In this document: piece after piece, positions 44,403 through 53,073 of the stretch
Numbering within the stretch: position 1 is the stretch's first letter
Layout of the letters: every line of letters starts with the position of its first letter
NCBI RefSeq assembly: GCF_000211815.1
Contig: NZ_GL890825.1
Coordinates: 174,502 to 238,501, forward strand
Reading direction: 5' to 3'
DNA from: Moorena producens 3L
GTDB lineage: Bacteria > Cyanobacteriota > Cyanobacteriia > Cyanobacteriales > Coleofasciculaceae
DNA: 64,000 nucleotides
Program-made: the position numbers and the translations under genes
The notes under the pieces: model-generated
Database searches by the model: none
Told to the model about the DNA's origin: nothing
What the model saw: the letters and a program-made list of their open reading frames with translations, nothing else

Positions 44403-46046
44403 TCATGAATTTCTGATTAACGTCTTTGTCCAGTTCACTAATGGCAGGGAGGACAATCCCTGACTTACCTTCGCCTTAAGACTCAGCTTGGGTACAAACA
44501 GTTTTGGTGTAGACTTTACTAAGTGAGCTTGAGAAGGTCTAGTCAGTTTTTGGTAAACCAAACAGGCTCCTACTCCTAACTGATGGTGGGAATTAGCTGC
44601 ACAAATTCTGATCGGTAATAAACCAGACCATCTTGCTAGTATGCTTAACATTACTTTTGTGAAAATTGTAGCTTTTCCTACCACTAATAAAAATCCCGAT
44701 TCAGGGAGTTGTGGTTCAATCTCTACCAGAAGCTCCTTGATAGATAGCAGCTTATCCGGCAAATCCACCATTACCATCTGAAATTGTTTGCCCCCTGTCA
44801 GCTCTAAAGGCAGACTTTGTAGCTGAACCTGGTCTTTAACCTCAACCTTGGAGCACCAAGTTTTGACATCTGCTAAAGCTTCTGTAGTATTAGCATAAGT
44901 AATATCTAACCGTGGCAAGTCTGCTAAATCTGACAGTAGCTCTTTATTTCTACCTTTCCAGTAGAGAAGTTTGATTTGAGAGTTAAGCCGATGGATTTCT
45001 TGAATCAGCTCGTAAATTTTTAAACGAATGACAAATTTTTTTTCGTCTATCGGCTGATTAATGTGCAGCACCCGTGTGTCATGTTCTAAACGGAAAGGCG
45101 GCTCAATCTCACCCTGTAAGATGTAGCGGTATAACTTTTGCTGTATTGCTTGTTGACTGTAGCAATCTATCAGCTTTTGATGACCTGCTATAGCAATTTT
45201 TTCTGCTTGCTCAGGATGCTTTAGATAAAACTCAATCTTATCCAGCAGCTCATTTTCACTATCATAGCACTCTAGGTGAACCCCTTCTTCAAATAGAGAA
45301 AATAAACCTGACTGAGGACTGAGACGGTCTGTTAGTAGTAAACCTCCTGCCATGAGTACTTCAAAAATCCGGCGATTTGTATCTCCATTTAAACCACAAT
45401 TCAATACTATCCGGGACTTACTGTAGTCCTCTAAGGATTCAACATATGGTTTGCGACTGATATCAATTTTGACGCCATTATCCTGCAGGAACTTTAGTAG
45501 GTTGCTGCGGTAGACGTGCAGTGATGACTGAGAACCTCGGAAAATAATATCGTAGGATTTGGCTTCCTTCTTCTGAGGAACATAGTGCTCAATGACAGGA
45601 GTTCCTGGTAACCAGAAGACATTTTTCAGACCTGCTTCCACAAAGAAATGTAAATGTTGAACCCCCTGATAGACCCAATGGTAATCACAGTCAAAGCTTT
45701 GGCAGTATCTAATCATGCCACTTAGAGACTCATCACCCCAGTGAAAAGTATCCCCAATTTTCATGACTTTTGGACATGTTAATTTATCAAGTCCTCGCGG
45801 CATGAAGTGCATATTCCTGGCAGACATCTGCACTAGATCAGGATAGAAATCACTGGGTAATTTATCTAAAATAATATCAATAGAGAATTCTCCCATTGGG
45901 ACGGGAATAGCTTTACCTGCCTTTACAGCCTCTGGCGGTGGATTAGGGCAAGCAGTTAATAGTTGAGGGTCATTTTCTCTTAATCGATTCAGATTGAACT
46001 GAGAAATTGATACAGGACCAGAAATAATACGTAGTTCCTTAATCAT
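44403..46046 (-). CDS. CgeB-type glycosyltransferase with C-terminal extension
   Basis: This is a 547-aa protein. The GT-B part spans about residues 1-315, with SYDIIFRGSQSSLHVYRSNL, SRIVLNCGLNGDTNRRIFEV and LMAGGLLLTDRLSPQSGLFS, as in the CgeB-like group (Glyco_trans_1_2). The remainder, with KIYELIQEIHRLNSQIKLLY, ends in a Rossmann-like segment (GFLLVVGKATIFTKVMLSIL) of unknown role, possibly a degenerate methyltransferase. That fusion is longer than usual for the group. Sugar specificity is unknown. It follows kdsB on the same strand, 69 bases away. Confidence 0.72.
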   Translation of the reverse strand: MIKELRIISGPVSISQFNLNRLRENDPQLLTACPNPPPEAVKAGKAIPVPMGEFSIDIILDKLPSDFYPDLVQMSARNMHFMPRGLDKLTCPKVMKIGDTFHWGDESLSGMIRYCQSFDCDYHWVYQGVQHLHFFVEAGLKNVFWLPGTPVIEHYVPQKKEAKSYDIIFRGSQSSLHVYRSNLLKFLQDNGVKIDISRKPYVESLEDYSKSRIVLNCGLNGDTNRRIFEVLMAGGLLLTDRLSPQSGLFSLFEEGVHLECYDSENELLDKIEFYLKHPEQAEKIAIAGHQKLIDCYSQQAIQQKLYRYILQGEIEPPFRLEHDTRVLHINQPIDEKKFVIRLKIYELIQEIHRLNSQIKLLYWKGRNKELLSDLADLPRLDITYANTTEALADVKTWCSKVEVKDQVQLQSLPLELTGGKQFQMVMVDLPDKLLSIKELLVEIEPQLPESGFLLVVGKATIFTKVMLSILARWSGLLPIRICAANSHHQLGVGACLVYQKLTRPSQAHLVKSTPKLFVPKLSLKAKVSQGLSSLPLVNWTKTLIRNS

Positions 46047-46115
46047 TAAGGTAGTGCCACAAATTGAGAGGTTGTCATAGAATCAGCTACTTTTTGAGCC
46101 AAAGCCTTTAGAGTG

Positions 46116-46850
46116 CTATGCAGTTGGTGCCATAATCAAGGCTTGAGCCTGCACTAAATCCTCAGGGGTATTAATCTCCAAAACTGCCCTTTCAGTAAGA
46201 CACACCCGAATGGCAAATCCATGTTCCAGTACTCGCAACTGCTCTAAGCCTTCACACTCCTCTAGGAGTGTGGGTGACAGTTGAGCATATTTGCTCAGGA
46301 AATCTCGCTCAAAAGCATAGAGTCCGAGATGGTGAAATACAGGTGCATCTCCAGAATTACGGAAGTAAGGAATGGGAGCGCGGGAAAAGTAGAGGGCGTG
46401 ACTTTTGCGATCGCATACGACCTTGACTGAGTTAGGGTCTTGATAGTTTGTTGCCATATCCAGAGGACAAGCAAGAGTCGTCATTGCAGGAAACTCCCCT
46501 TTGAGATAGGGACTTACCAGCTGGGTCAGCATCTGAGCAGTAACAAAAGGTTGGTCTCCTTGGACATTGGCTATTGCCGTCATTTCCGGATAACGTTGAG
46601 CTACTTCTGCAACCCGGTCAGTACCAGTAGCATGGTCTGAGCTAGTCATTTCTACCTCTCCCCCAAACTTCCCCACACAATCCGCAACTAATTCAGAGTC
46701 AGTGGCAACTACCACCTTAGTGAAATCAGGACAACGTTTAGCTGCTTCATAAACCCTCTGCACCATTGGGCGATCGCCAATCATTGCCAAGGGTTTGCCA
46801 GGAAAACGAGTTGAATCATAGCGAGCAGGAATAACGGCAAGAATATTCAT
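46116..46850 (-). CDS. kdsB: 3-deoxy-manno-octulosonate cytidylyltransferase (KdsB)
   Basis: KdsB activates Kdo with CTP to CMP-Kdo, the sugar donor. The 244-aa protein shows the full pattern: VIPARYDSTRFPGKPLAMIG (nucleotide loop), RPMVQRVYEAAKRC, TSSDHATGTDRVAEV, and IANVQGDQPFVTAQML. ALYFSRAPIPYFRN and HLGLYAFERDFLSKYAQLSP follow, then LEINTPEDLVQAQAL. Length matches the family. It lies upstream of the CgeB-like gene and downstream of the large SGNH gene on the same strand. Confidence 0.97.
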   Translation of the reverse strand: MNILAVIPARYDSTRFPGKPLAMIGDRPMVQRVYEAAKRCPDFTKVVVATDSELVADCVGKFGGEVEMTSSDHATGTDRVAEVAQRYPEMTAIANVQGDQPFVTAQMLTQLVSPYLKGEFPAMTTLACPLDMATNYQDPNSVKVVCDRKSHALYFSRAPIPYFRNSGDAPVFHHLGLYAFERDFLSKYAQLSPTLLEECEGLEQLRVLEHGFAIRVCLTERAVLEINTPEDLVQAQALIMAPTA

Positions 46851-47275
46851 AAACTAAGTTACCTAACGGGTGATATAATGACTGTTATTAAATTTATCAG
46901 TAGCTTTTTTTAACTCTCGTAAAGACGAGAAATAACTGGAGTATTGCCACAGGTTTGGGCGTAAAATAAATTATCGAAAAATATACTTTATAGCTTTCAA
47001 ATCTACCAATATCTCTTACCCAAAACAAAGACTTGATTATGATTCCGAGACCGCAGTTGCTGATTATGGGTATGATTTCGCCCCCCTAACCCCCCAATAC
47101 TGGGGGGAAGGAAACTCTCAAAGTCCCGCGCCGCCAAATACTGGGGAGAATTAGCGGATGCTTCGATTTTTTACAGATGGGGATTTAGGAGGCAGTAGCC
47201 AAATAATACAAATAAATTCATACTTAAATTCAGCAACGCCTTATGATCTATTTGTAAATGCTATAGCTAAGTCTA
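46851..47275. other. gap with an inverted CCCCCC/GGGGGG stretch
   Basis: CCCCCCTAACCCCCCAATAC near 47084 faces GGGGGG and a CCAAATACTGGGG repeat just after it. A GGCGTTGCTGAAT end sequence (inverted) lies near 47228. No gene is seen. Confidence 0.55.
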
Positions 47276-50044
47276 CTAAACCAGGGTGAAAGCATCAGAC
47301 GTGATAGTTGTTGCTTGCACCCGATTTAGTAAAGCTAACTGTTCACCACCATTGATAATCCAGGTATCATTGGTATTGGAACCAGTACCTTGAGTGATTG
47401 TCAGCTGCTCCCACCTTAAACCACCAGATAGTGCCAGCCAATCTTCACCAACTACAAAATCAGTAATGGTCTTAGTTCCCTCTCCTGGGGCTAAGACAAA
47501 TATGTCGTCACTAGCACCTCCAGTTAGTAGGTCATTACCACCACCACCATTAATGATATTGACATCTCCATCACCTATTAAAATATCGTCATAAGGTGAG
47601 CCAATCATGTTTTCAATATCATTAAGAGTATCTTCACCACTATTAGTATTCAGAATGCTGTTGTACCAAACATCAGCAACCTTTCCATAACCTTCTACAT
47701 TGGGGTGAACACCATCTGGCAAATCACTGGGCACTAAGGCACTGTAAACATCGACAAAAGTTACGTTTTTGTCTTCCTCGACCTTGTCACTGACAATATC
47801 GGGTATAGATAAATTAAAATCTATGCCCTGCTGTTGTTGTGCTGGAGTTGGAATAAAATCACTGTCCGGTTGCTCTGGATTTGTACCAAGTGGTGGGATT
47901 GAGCTTACCAAAAGCTCTGTATTTGGTAACTGATTAGTAATCTGATCAATCAGATTACTAAGCCGTAATGGTGCATTGCTAACATCGTCACCTTTGAGTA
48001 TGTCATTGGTGCCGATCATTAACAGCACCATATCTGGCTGATAAGTGTTTAACCAACCATTAACATTATTGGCAATATCACGAATTCTCCATCCCCCAAA
48101 TCCCGCATTGTCTTTATCAAAGCCATCGGGTCCAGTAGACCGGGGGCCAACAAAATCTATGTTGAAACTATCATCGACTAATAAATTCCACAAATCATCA
48201 CGGTAAGCTGCTGTATCTCCCCAATCCCGACCAGGCAAGCCGAAGGTGTTGGAATCACCTAGGGGCATAATCTTAAACGGCGTGTCAGGTGAAGTGGCAA
48301 ATTTGTGAGTGACGATATCAGTTTCCAGGTTGGCAATGATAGAGCCGTTTGCCTGAACATAAGTTATAGTATCAATTCCGTTGCCCCCATTAAACGTGTT
48401 GTTACCTGTACCACCATTAATTACGTTGCCGAAGTTGACAGTTGGTGGGTCTAGTTCAGGCTCAGCCTCAGGAGTTGGGGTCACAGATGGTGAGACCGGA
48501 ATCAAATCAAGGTAGTTGATGTTGAAGCCCCCACTCAGTACATCCAGGCGCAATTGATGAGTCCCGGCACTGAGGCTGAGCACTTGGGAAGACTCGATCG
48601 TCTGCCAAGTTCTCCAGCCACCAGTGTTGCCCAAATTCACACTGGCCTGTTCTCCGTCTAGACTGACTTGGAAGCTATGATTGCCATTGAGTGCAGAAGC
48701 CACACGAGCTTCGAGTTGATAAGTCCCGGAACTGGGAATGGTGACCTCATAGGTCAGCCATTCTCCTGACTCAATCCAACCCACCAGCGGCGTGCCATCT
48801 ACATCGCCGCTGTAAGAAATATCCACATCCTCAAAGCGATACTCTCCACCATTATTGCCAGGGTCAAGATCGTAATAAGCTACCCCTTGACCACCAGTAT
48901 TGTAGTCTTCTGCTTCGATGCGAACAGTAGAGCCGCTTGCCTGAACATCAGTTATAGTATCAATTCCGTTGCCCTGATTAGAGGTGTTGTTATCTGTACC
49001 ACCATTATTGCCGTTGCCGACCTCAGGAGTTGGGGTCACAGATGGTGAGACCGGAATCAAATCAATGTAGTTGATGTTGAAGCCCCCACTCAGTACATCC
49101 AGGCGCAATTGATGAGTCCCGGCACTGAGGCTGAGCACTTGGGAAGACTCGATCGTCTGCCAAGTTCTCCAGCCACCAGTGTTGCCCAAATTCACACTGG
49201 CCTGTTCTCCGTCTAGACTGACTTGGAAGCTATGATTGCCATTGAGTGCAGAAGCCACACGAGCTTCGAGTTGATAAGTCCCGGAACTGGGAATGGTGAC
49301 CTCATAGGTCAGCCATTCTCCTGACTCAATCCAACCCACCAGCGGCGTGCCATCTACATCGCCGCTATAAGAAATATCCACATCCTCAAAGCGATACTCT
49401 CCACCATTATTGCCAGGGTCAAGATCGTAATAAGCTACCCCTTGACCACCAGTATTGTAGTCTTCTGCTTCGATGCGAACAGTAGAGCCGCTTGCCTGAA
49501 CATCAGTTATAGTATCAATTCCGTTGCCCTGATTAGAGGTGTTGTTATCTGTACCACCATTATTGCCGTTGCCGACCTCAGGAGTTGGGGTCACAGATGG
49601 TGAGACCGGAATCAAATCAATGTAGTTGATGTTGAAGCCCCCACTCAGTACATCCAGGCGCAATTGATGAGTCCCGGCACTGAGGCTGAGCACTTGGGAA
49701 GACTCGATCGTCTGCCAAGTTCTCCAGCCACCAGTGTTGCCCAAATTCACACTGGCCTGTTCTCCGTCTAGACTGACTTGGAAGCTATGATTGCCATTGA
49801 GTGCAGAAGCCACACGAGCTTCGAGTTGATAAGTCCCGGAACTGGGAATGGTGACCTCATAGTTCAGCCATTCTCCTGACTCAATCCAACCCACCAGCGG
49901 TGTGCCATCTACATCGCCGCTGTAAGAAATATCCACATCCTCAAAGCGATACTCTCCACCATTGTTGCCAGGGTCAAGATCGTAATAAGCTACCCCTTGA
50001 CCACCAGTATTGTAGTCTTCTGCTTCGATGCGAACAGAGTTCAT
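47276..50044 (-). CDS. secreted SGNH-hydrolase with three CBM6-like modules and RTX-like repeats
   Basis: This is a 922-aa protein. Three near-identical CBM6-type carbohydrate-binding modules begin near residues 4, 189 and 374 (VRIEAEDYNTGGQG; each with GGWRTWQTIESS and HQLRLDVLSGGFNINY), repeating every 185 residues. A short RTX-like stretch follows (GGTGNNTFNGGNGIDTITY, about 560-580). The SGNH/GDSL esterase domain then has G596-D597-S598-N599, LMIGTNDIL and a C-terminal DGVHPN (D777, H780). A haemolysin-type calcium repeat region follows (GGGGNDLLTGGASDDIF). No signal peptide, so type I secretion is likely. It probably binds and de-acylates the exported glycan (inference). Confidence 0.88.
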   Translation of the reverse strand: MNSVRIEAEDYNTGGQGVAYYDLDPGNNGGEYRFEDVDISYSGDVDGTPLVGWIESGEWLNYEVTIPSSGTYQLEARVASALNGNHSFQVSLDGEQASVNLGNTGGWRTWQTIESSQVLSLSAGTHQLRLDVLSGGFNINYIDLIPVSPSVTPTPEVGNGNNGGTDNNTSNQGNGIDTITDVQASGSTVRIEAEDYNTGGQGVAYYDLDPGNNGGEYRFEDVDISYSGDVDGTPLVGWIESGEWLTYEVTIPSSGTYQLEARVASALNGNHSFQVSLDGEQASVNLGNTGGWRTWQTIESSQVLSLSAGTHQLRLDVLSGGFNINYIDLIPVSPSVTPTPEVGNGNNGGTDNNTSNQGNGIDTITDVQASGSTVRIEAEDYNTGGQGVAYYDLDPGNNGGEYRFEDVDISYSGDVDGTPLVGWIESGEWLTYEVTIPSSGTYQLEARVASALNGNHSFQVSLDGEQASVNLGNTGGWRTWQTIESSQVLSLSAGTHQLRLDVLSGGFNINYLDLIPVSPSVTPTPEAEPELDPPTVNFGNVINGGTGNNTFNGGNGIDTITYVQANGSIIANLETDIVTHKFATSPDTPFKIMPLGDSNTFGLPGRDWGDTAAYRDDLWNLLVDDSFNIDFVGPRSTGPDGFDKDNAGFGGWRIRDIANNVNGWLNTYQPDMVLLMIGTNDILKGDDVSNAPLRLSNLIDQITNQLPNTELLVSSIPPLGTNPEQPDSDFIPTPAQQQQGIDFNLSIPDIVSDKVEEDKNVTFVDVYSALVPSDLPDGVHPNVEGYGKVADVWYNSILNTNSGEDTLNDIENMIGSPYDDILIGDGDVNIINGGGGNDLLTGGASDDIFVLAPGEGTKTITDFVVGEDWLALSGGLRWEQLTITQGTGSNTNDTWIINGGEQLALLNRVQATTITSDAFTLV
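48472..50035. repeat. three near-identical 555-bp tandem repeats encoding CBM6 modules
   Basis: TGCTTCGATGCGAACA recurs at 48911, 49466 and 50021, exactly 555 bp apart (185 codons). Only scattered single-base differences are seen by eye between copies, including third-position ones, so the triplication is recent or kept alike by recombination. Confidence 0.95.
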
Positions 50045-50107
50045 AACCTACTCCTAATAATTTTTATTTCCTATTACACGAGTAGGTAGATGCTTCTTCA
50101 AGCTTGC

Positions 50108-51103
50108 TCAAAGTATACCACTTTGAGCAATGTCATGGAGTCGAAGTAAGCCAATACAGCGTTTGTGTTTATCCACCACCGGCAACACGGAGATTTGAGA
50201 AGTCCGATTTTCCATAAGCTGTAAGGCATCGTAAGCCAGTTGGTCAGGTTGAACCATTACCGGATTGGGAGTCATAATTGCTACTGCCTTGAGGTGTTCT
50301 AGCTCCGTTGGCTTGATTTTGGCAATCGAACGTCGTAAATCACCGTCAGTAATAATTCCGAAAAGTTCACCCTTATCGTCAACTACATTGACTGCTCCCA
50401 AACTGCCTTTAGTGATAGCACCAACAATTTCAATCCAGCTGGCTTGAGGGGAAATCACAGGGTTGTCTTGGTCTTTGTGCATTAAGTCTGCGACTCTCAA
50501 AGTCAGGCGCTTACCCAAACGTCCTGCCGGATGATTCAGAGCAAAATCTTCTGGCGTTAGCCCCTTAAGTGGCATTAGTGTCATTGCCAAAGCATCTCCA
50601 ATTGCCAGAGCAACCGTTGTGCTGGTAGTTGGAGCAAGATTAAAAGGACACACTTCTTGATCAACGGAAGCATCAAGCACAACATCTGCATTGCGAGCAA
50701 GAGTAGAGTTCAGGTTGCCCACAATCGCAATAATCGGTAATTGCCGACGCTTGAGGTAAGGCATTACAGCCACAAGCTCATCGGTTTCACCACTGTTGCT
50801 CAAAGTCACAACCACATCTGAAGAGGTGACGCTCCCTAAGTCACCGTGCATAGCATCCCCTGGATGTAGATAGGTTGCTAGAGTCCCCGTACTCGTCAAG
50901 GTAGCAGCAATTTTACGCCCTACAATTCCTGACTTGCCAACTCCCACCAATACCACCTTACCTCGACAATTAGCTAAAAGCTCAACAGCTTGCTCAACTT
51001 CCTGAGGTTGAAGTCGATTGGCAGCTAGAGTAATTGCATCAGCTTCAATTTTTAGCCTTTCAACAACCTGTGAAAAGCAAGTTTTTTCCATTAGGGAAAG
51101 CAT
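50108..51103 (-). CDS. kdsD: arabinose-5-phosphate isomerase (KdsD/KpsF)
   Basis: KdsD interconverts ribulose-5-phosphate and arabinose-5-phosphate, the first committed step to Kdo. The 331-aa protein has an N-terminal SIS domain (VVLVGVGKSGIVGRKIAATL, GTLATYLHPGDAMHGDLG, VVTLSNSGETDELVAVM, SVDQEVCPFNLAPTTSTTVA) and two CBS domains (about 210-265 and 275-330, the second with TPNPVMVQPDQLAYDALQ). Length matches KdsD/KpsF/GutQ. The three other kds genes of the locus point to KdsD/KpsF rather than GutQ. TTGCTCAAAG and CTTTGAGCAA at 50104-50130 form a hairpin across the stop codon. Confidence 0.94.
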   Translation of the reverse strand: MLSLMEKTCFSQVVERLKIEADAITLAANRLQPQEVEQAVELLANCRGKVVLVGVGKSGIVGRKIAATLTSTGTLATYLHPGDAMHGDLGSVTSSDVVVTLSNSGETDELVAVMPYLKRRQLPIIAIVGNLNSTLARNADVVLDASVDQEVCPFNLAPTTSTTVALAIGDALAMTLMPLKGLTPEDFALNHPAGRLGKRLTLRVADLMHKDQDNPVISPQASWIEIVGAITKGSLGAVNVVDDKGELFGIITDGDLRRSIAKIKPTELEHLKAVAIMTPNPVMVQPDQLAYDALQLMENRTSQISVLPVVDKHKRCIGLLRLHDIAQSGIL

Positions 51104-51173
51104 AGGTTTTTATAGATTTTTTCTAATCAAATTACATCCCGCAAAAAAGCAATATAGCTAATAATTTAACTGG

Positions 51174-51989
51174 CTAACCATCTAAATTATGAATTATTTT
51201 ATTAACCAGTTTTTTAGGCCATGGAACAGGTGAGTCAGATTGTAATGCAGACTGAGGCAGCTGGCGCTTAGGGCCTGAAAATTCAAAGATAATATTAAAT
51301 AGTCTGCGATATTTGCCTTGAGGACAAGTGAGGGGTTTGACACCATGCCAAGCATTTGGAGTGTTTTTGAAGATAAAGCTAAAATTATCCAAAAACTGAG
51401 TTGGTGTAATGGTTGTGAAGTCAGTAAAATCTGGGTTCATGGCGTCAGTTAGTTTGCCACCCAGTACCAGGGTAGAGCCTCCCCAATCAGGATTCCAGTC
51501 TTCACTGGTATTGAAATATAGAATATGAGTACCAATTTTCTTCGGATCATCTGTGTGAGGAGAAACCTCAGAGTTGGTCACTCCTACATGCCAAGCATAA
51601 CGAACTCGGAAATCATAAACTTCAAACAGGGACTTGATAAAATTTTGATAGTCCAAGTTAGTTTCTAACTCTTCCAGAAACCTCTGCCAGCTTTCAGGTA
51701 ATTGTTTGAGTTGAACTATACCTTTGTTTTTGCGCTTATGCAAGTGATAATTAGATTTTTCATAGGCAAGATAGTAGCGGTCATGGGGTTTTTGATCATA
51801 AACTCGCTTTATAGATTTGTGCTTCTCAAAATAGTTTAAATTAGGAAAATTATGATTTAATTCTTTAAATCCTTCTGAAGTTATAAAATGATTTAAATTT
51901 AACCATGGAAATGGATATTTTAATCTGAAAAAATCTTTGTTTAATGAGTGTAATAAATCGTAGTCAATAAATTTTTTATTCATCTCCAA
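51174..51989 (-). CDS. Fe(II)/2-oxoglutarate oxygenase next to kdsD
   Basis: This is a 271-aa non-haem oxygenase. Seen: EVSPHTDDPKKIGTHILYF with iron-binding H145-x-D147, WGGSTLVLGGKL, and NAWHGVKPLTCPQGKYRRLF with distal H215 and R228/R229 fitting a 2-oxoglutarate contact. The family hydroxylates amino acids, lipids or sugars. A Kdo-3-hydroxylase (KdoO) of this superfamily is known in other bacteria. Its position 70 bases upstream of kdsD makes a Kdo or glycan substrate attractive, but this is inference. Confidence 0.78.
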   Translation of the reverse strand: MEMNKKFIDYDLLHSLNKDFFRLKYPFPWLNLNHFITSEGFKELNHNFPNLNYFEKHKSIKRVYDQKPHDRYYLAYEKSNYHLHKRKNKGIVQLKQLPESWQRFLEELETNLDYQNFIKSLFEVYDFRVRYAWHVGVTNSEVSPHTDDPKKIGTHILYFNTSEDWNPDWGGSTLVLGGKLTDAMNPDFTDFTTITPTQFLDNFSFIFKNTPNAWHGVKPLTCPQGKYRRLFNIIFEFSGPKRQLPQSALQSDSPVPWPKKLVNKIIHNLDG

Positions 51990-52212
51990 TTACTCCATCA
52001 CGACTTTGAGATGACCGGGTGCATCTCAATGCATACTGTTTGACCCGGTGGTGCGTTACGGGCAGCAACCTAACACTGGCTACGAGGCTTAAAATGGGGG
52101 CGAGCCCGTCTTATCACGCACCCTACGCAACTAGAAGCCTGTGCCACAAAGCTGACCGCTGACCGCTGACTGCTGACCACTGACTGCTGACCGCTGACCG
52201 CTGAATGCTTAC
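51990..52212. repeat. gap with TGACCGC/TGACTGC heptamers ending AATGCTTAC
   Basis: About eight 7-bp units (52147-52205) are followed by AATGCTTAC, the right end of the GTAAGCATT family, two bases before the stop codon of the next gene. The left end is not recognised. Confidence 0.75.
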
Positions 52213-53046
52213 TTAAAACCAACTAGTTTTTTTAACGGATTTAATCGCCCTTTTTAAAGAAGCTATTTCCCGAGCCATGGTTGAGAAATTTCCCTCTAGT
52301 AAATCACGCCTGACGTAGGAACGAACAAGGCTTAAATCAATATCATTTTGGGTTATATAACCGCAATCCCTAGCTTCGTTAAAGTACTGAAACCATAGAT
52401 CTCCATAGGGATGATTGGTATACTTCCAGGGTTGAGTGTAGAGGTTCGTATAGTGGATTAACTTCGTATCTTTGTCATAGTAATCAAAGACATTCCAAAG
52501 GGGGTCTAGTTCTCCGATCTGGTAATGGTGATGAGCAAGAAAAGCAGGACTCATACGGGCAAGGTCAGGGTAAGAATACAGACCTTGCTCAATTTCGTCG
52601 TAGTAGGTTTCTAAATCAAAGTTGCATTTTTGACAATCGATCAGCATTACGCTCAAGCCCCAAAGGTCTTTAGCTTCACTGCTATAAGCTCTTTTTGCCA
52701 GGAAATCACAGCCATTCAAAGGTGTGTCTAATAGTTCACCAATATCAGTCAAACAGATAGTATCTGAGTCAATATAAATAGCTTTACCTTGATAGTTACA
52801 GAGCTGTGGAATCAAATATCGGTAGAGACTAAACTCAGTTGTATTCCGATATTTAACTCTTAAGGACATGGGAGCGATATAAGGCTGATCATCATTAAGT
52901 TCAATAGCATTGTGGGTGCCATTGAAAACATAAATATCCAGTTCCCTATGGCTATGCTTACGAAGAGAGTAAATTGATACTTTCCTCTCCAGTAGACTCG
53001 CTTCGCCAGATCCGATAAATACTCGCACACGCTCTTGATTTTTCAT
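52213..53046 (-). CDS. GT8-like glycosyltransferase
   Basis: This is a 277-aa GT-A enzyme. Seen: VRVFIGSGEASLLERKVSIY (nucleotide-site opening), CNYQGKAIYIDSDTICLTDI with the DxD metal site near residue 93, and FLAKRAYSSEAKDLWGLSVM. DPLWNVFDYYDKDTKLIHYT and a C-terminal YTQPWKYTNHPYGDLW block, both GT8-like, follow. Donor is probably UDP-linked sugar (family knowledge). It is third after the wzm-wzt pair, with close spacing to the acetyltransferase. Confidence 0.8.
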   Translation of the reverse strand: MKNQERVRVFIGSGEASLLERKVSIYSLRKHSHRELDIYVFNGTHNAIELNDDQPYIAPMSLRVKYRNTTEFSLYRYLIPQLCNYQGKAIYIDSDTICLTDIGELLDTPLNGCDFLAKRAYSSEAKDLWGLSVMLIDCQKCNFDLETYYDEIEQGLYSYPDLARMSPAFLAHHHYQIGELDPLWNVFDYYDKDTKLIHYTNLYTQPWKYTNHPYGDLWFQYFNEARDCGYITQNDIDLSLVRSYVRRDLLEGNFSTMAREIASLKRAIKSVKKTSWF

Positions 53047-53073
53047 GGCTAATTTTCCTAATAGTGCTAGGAA

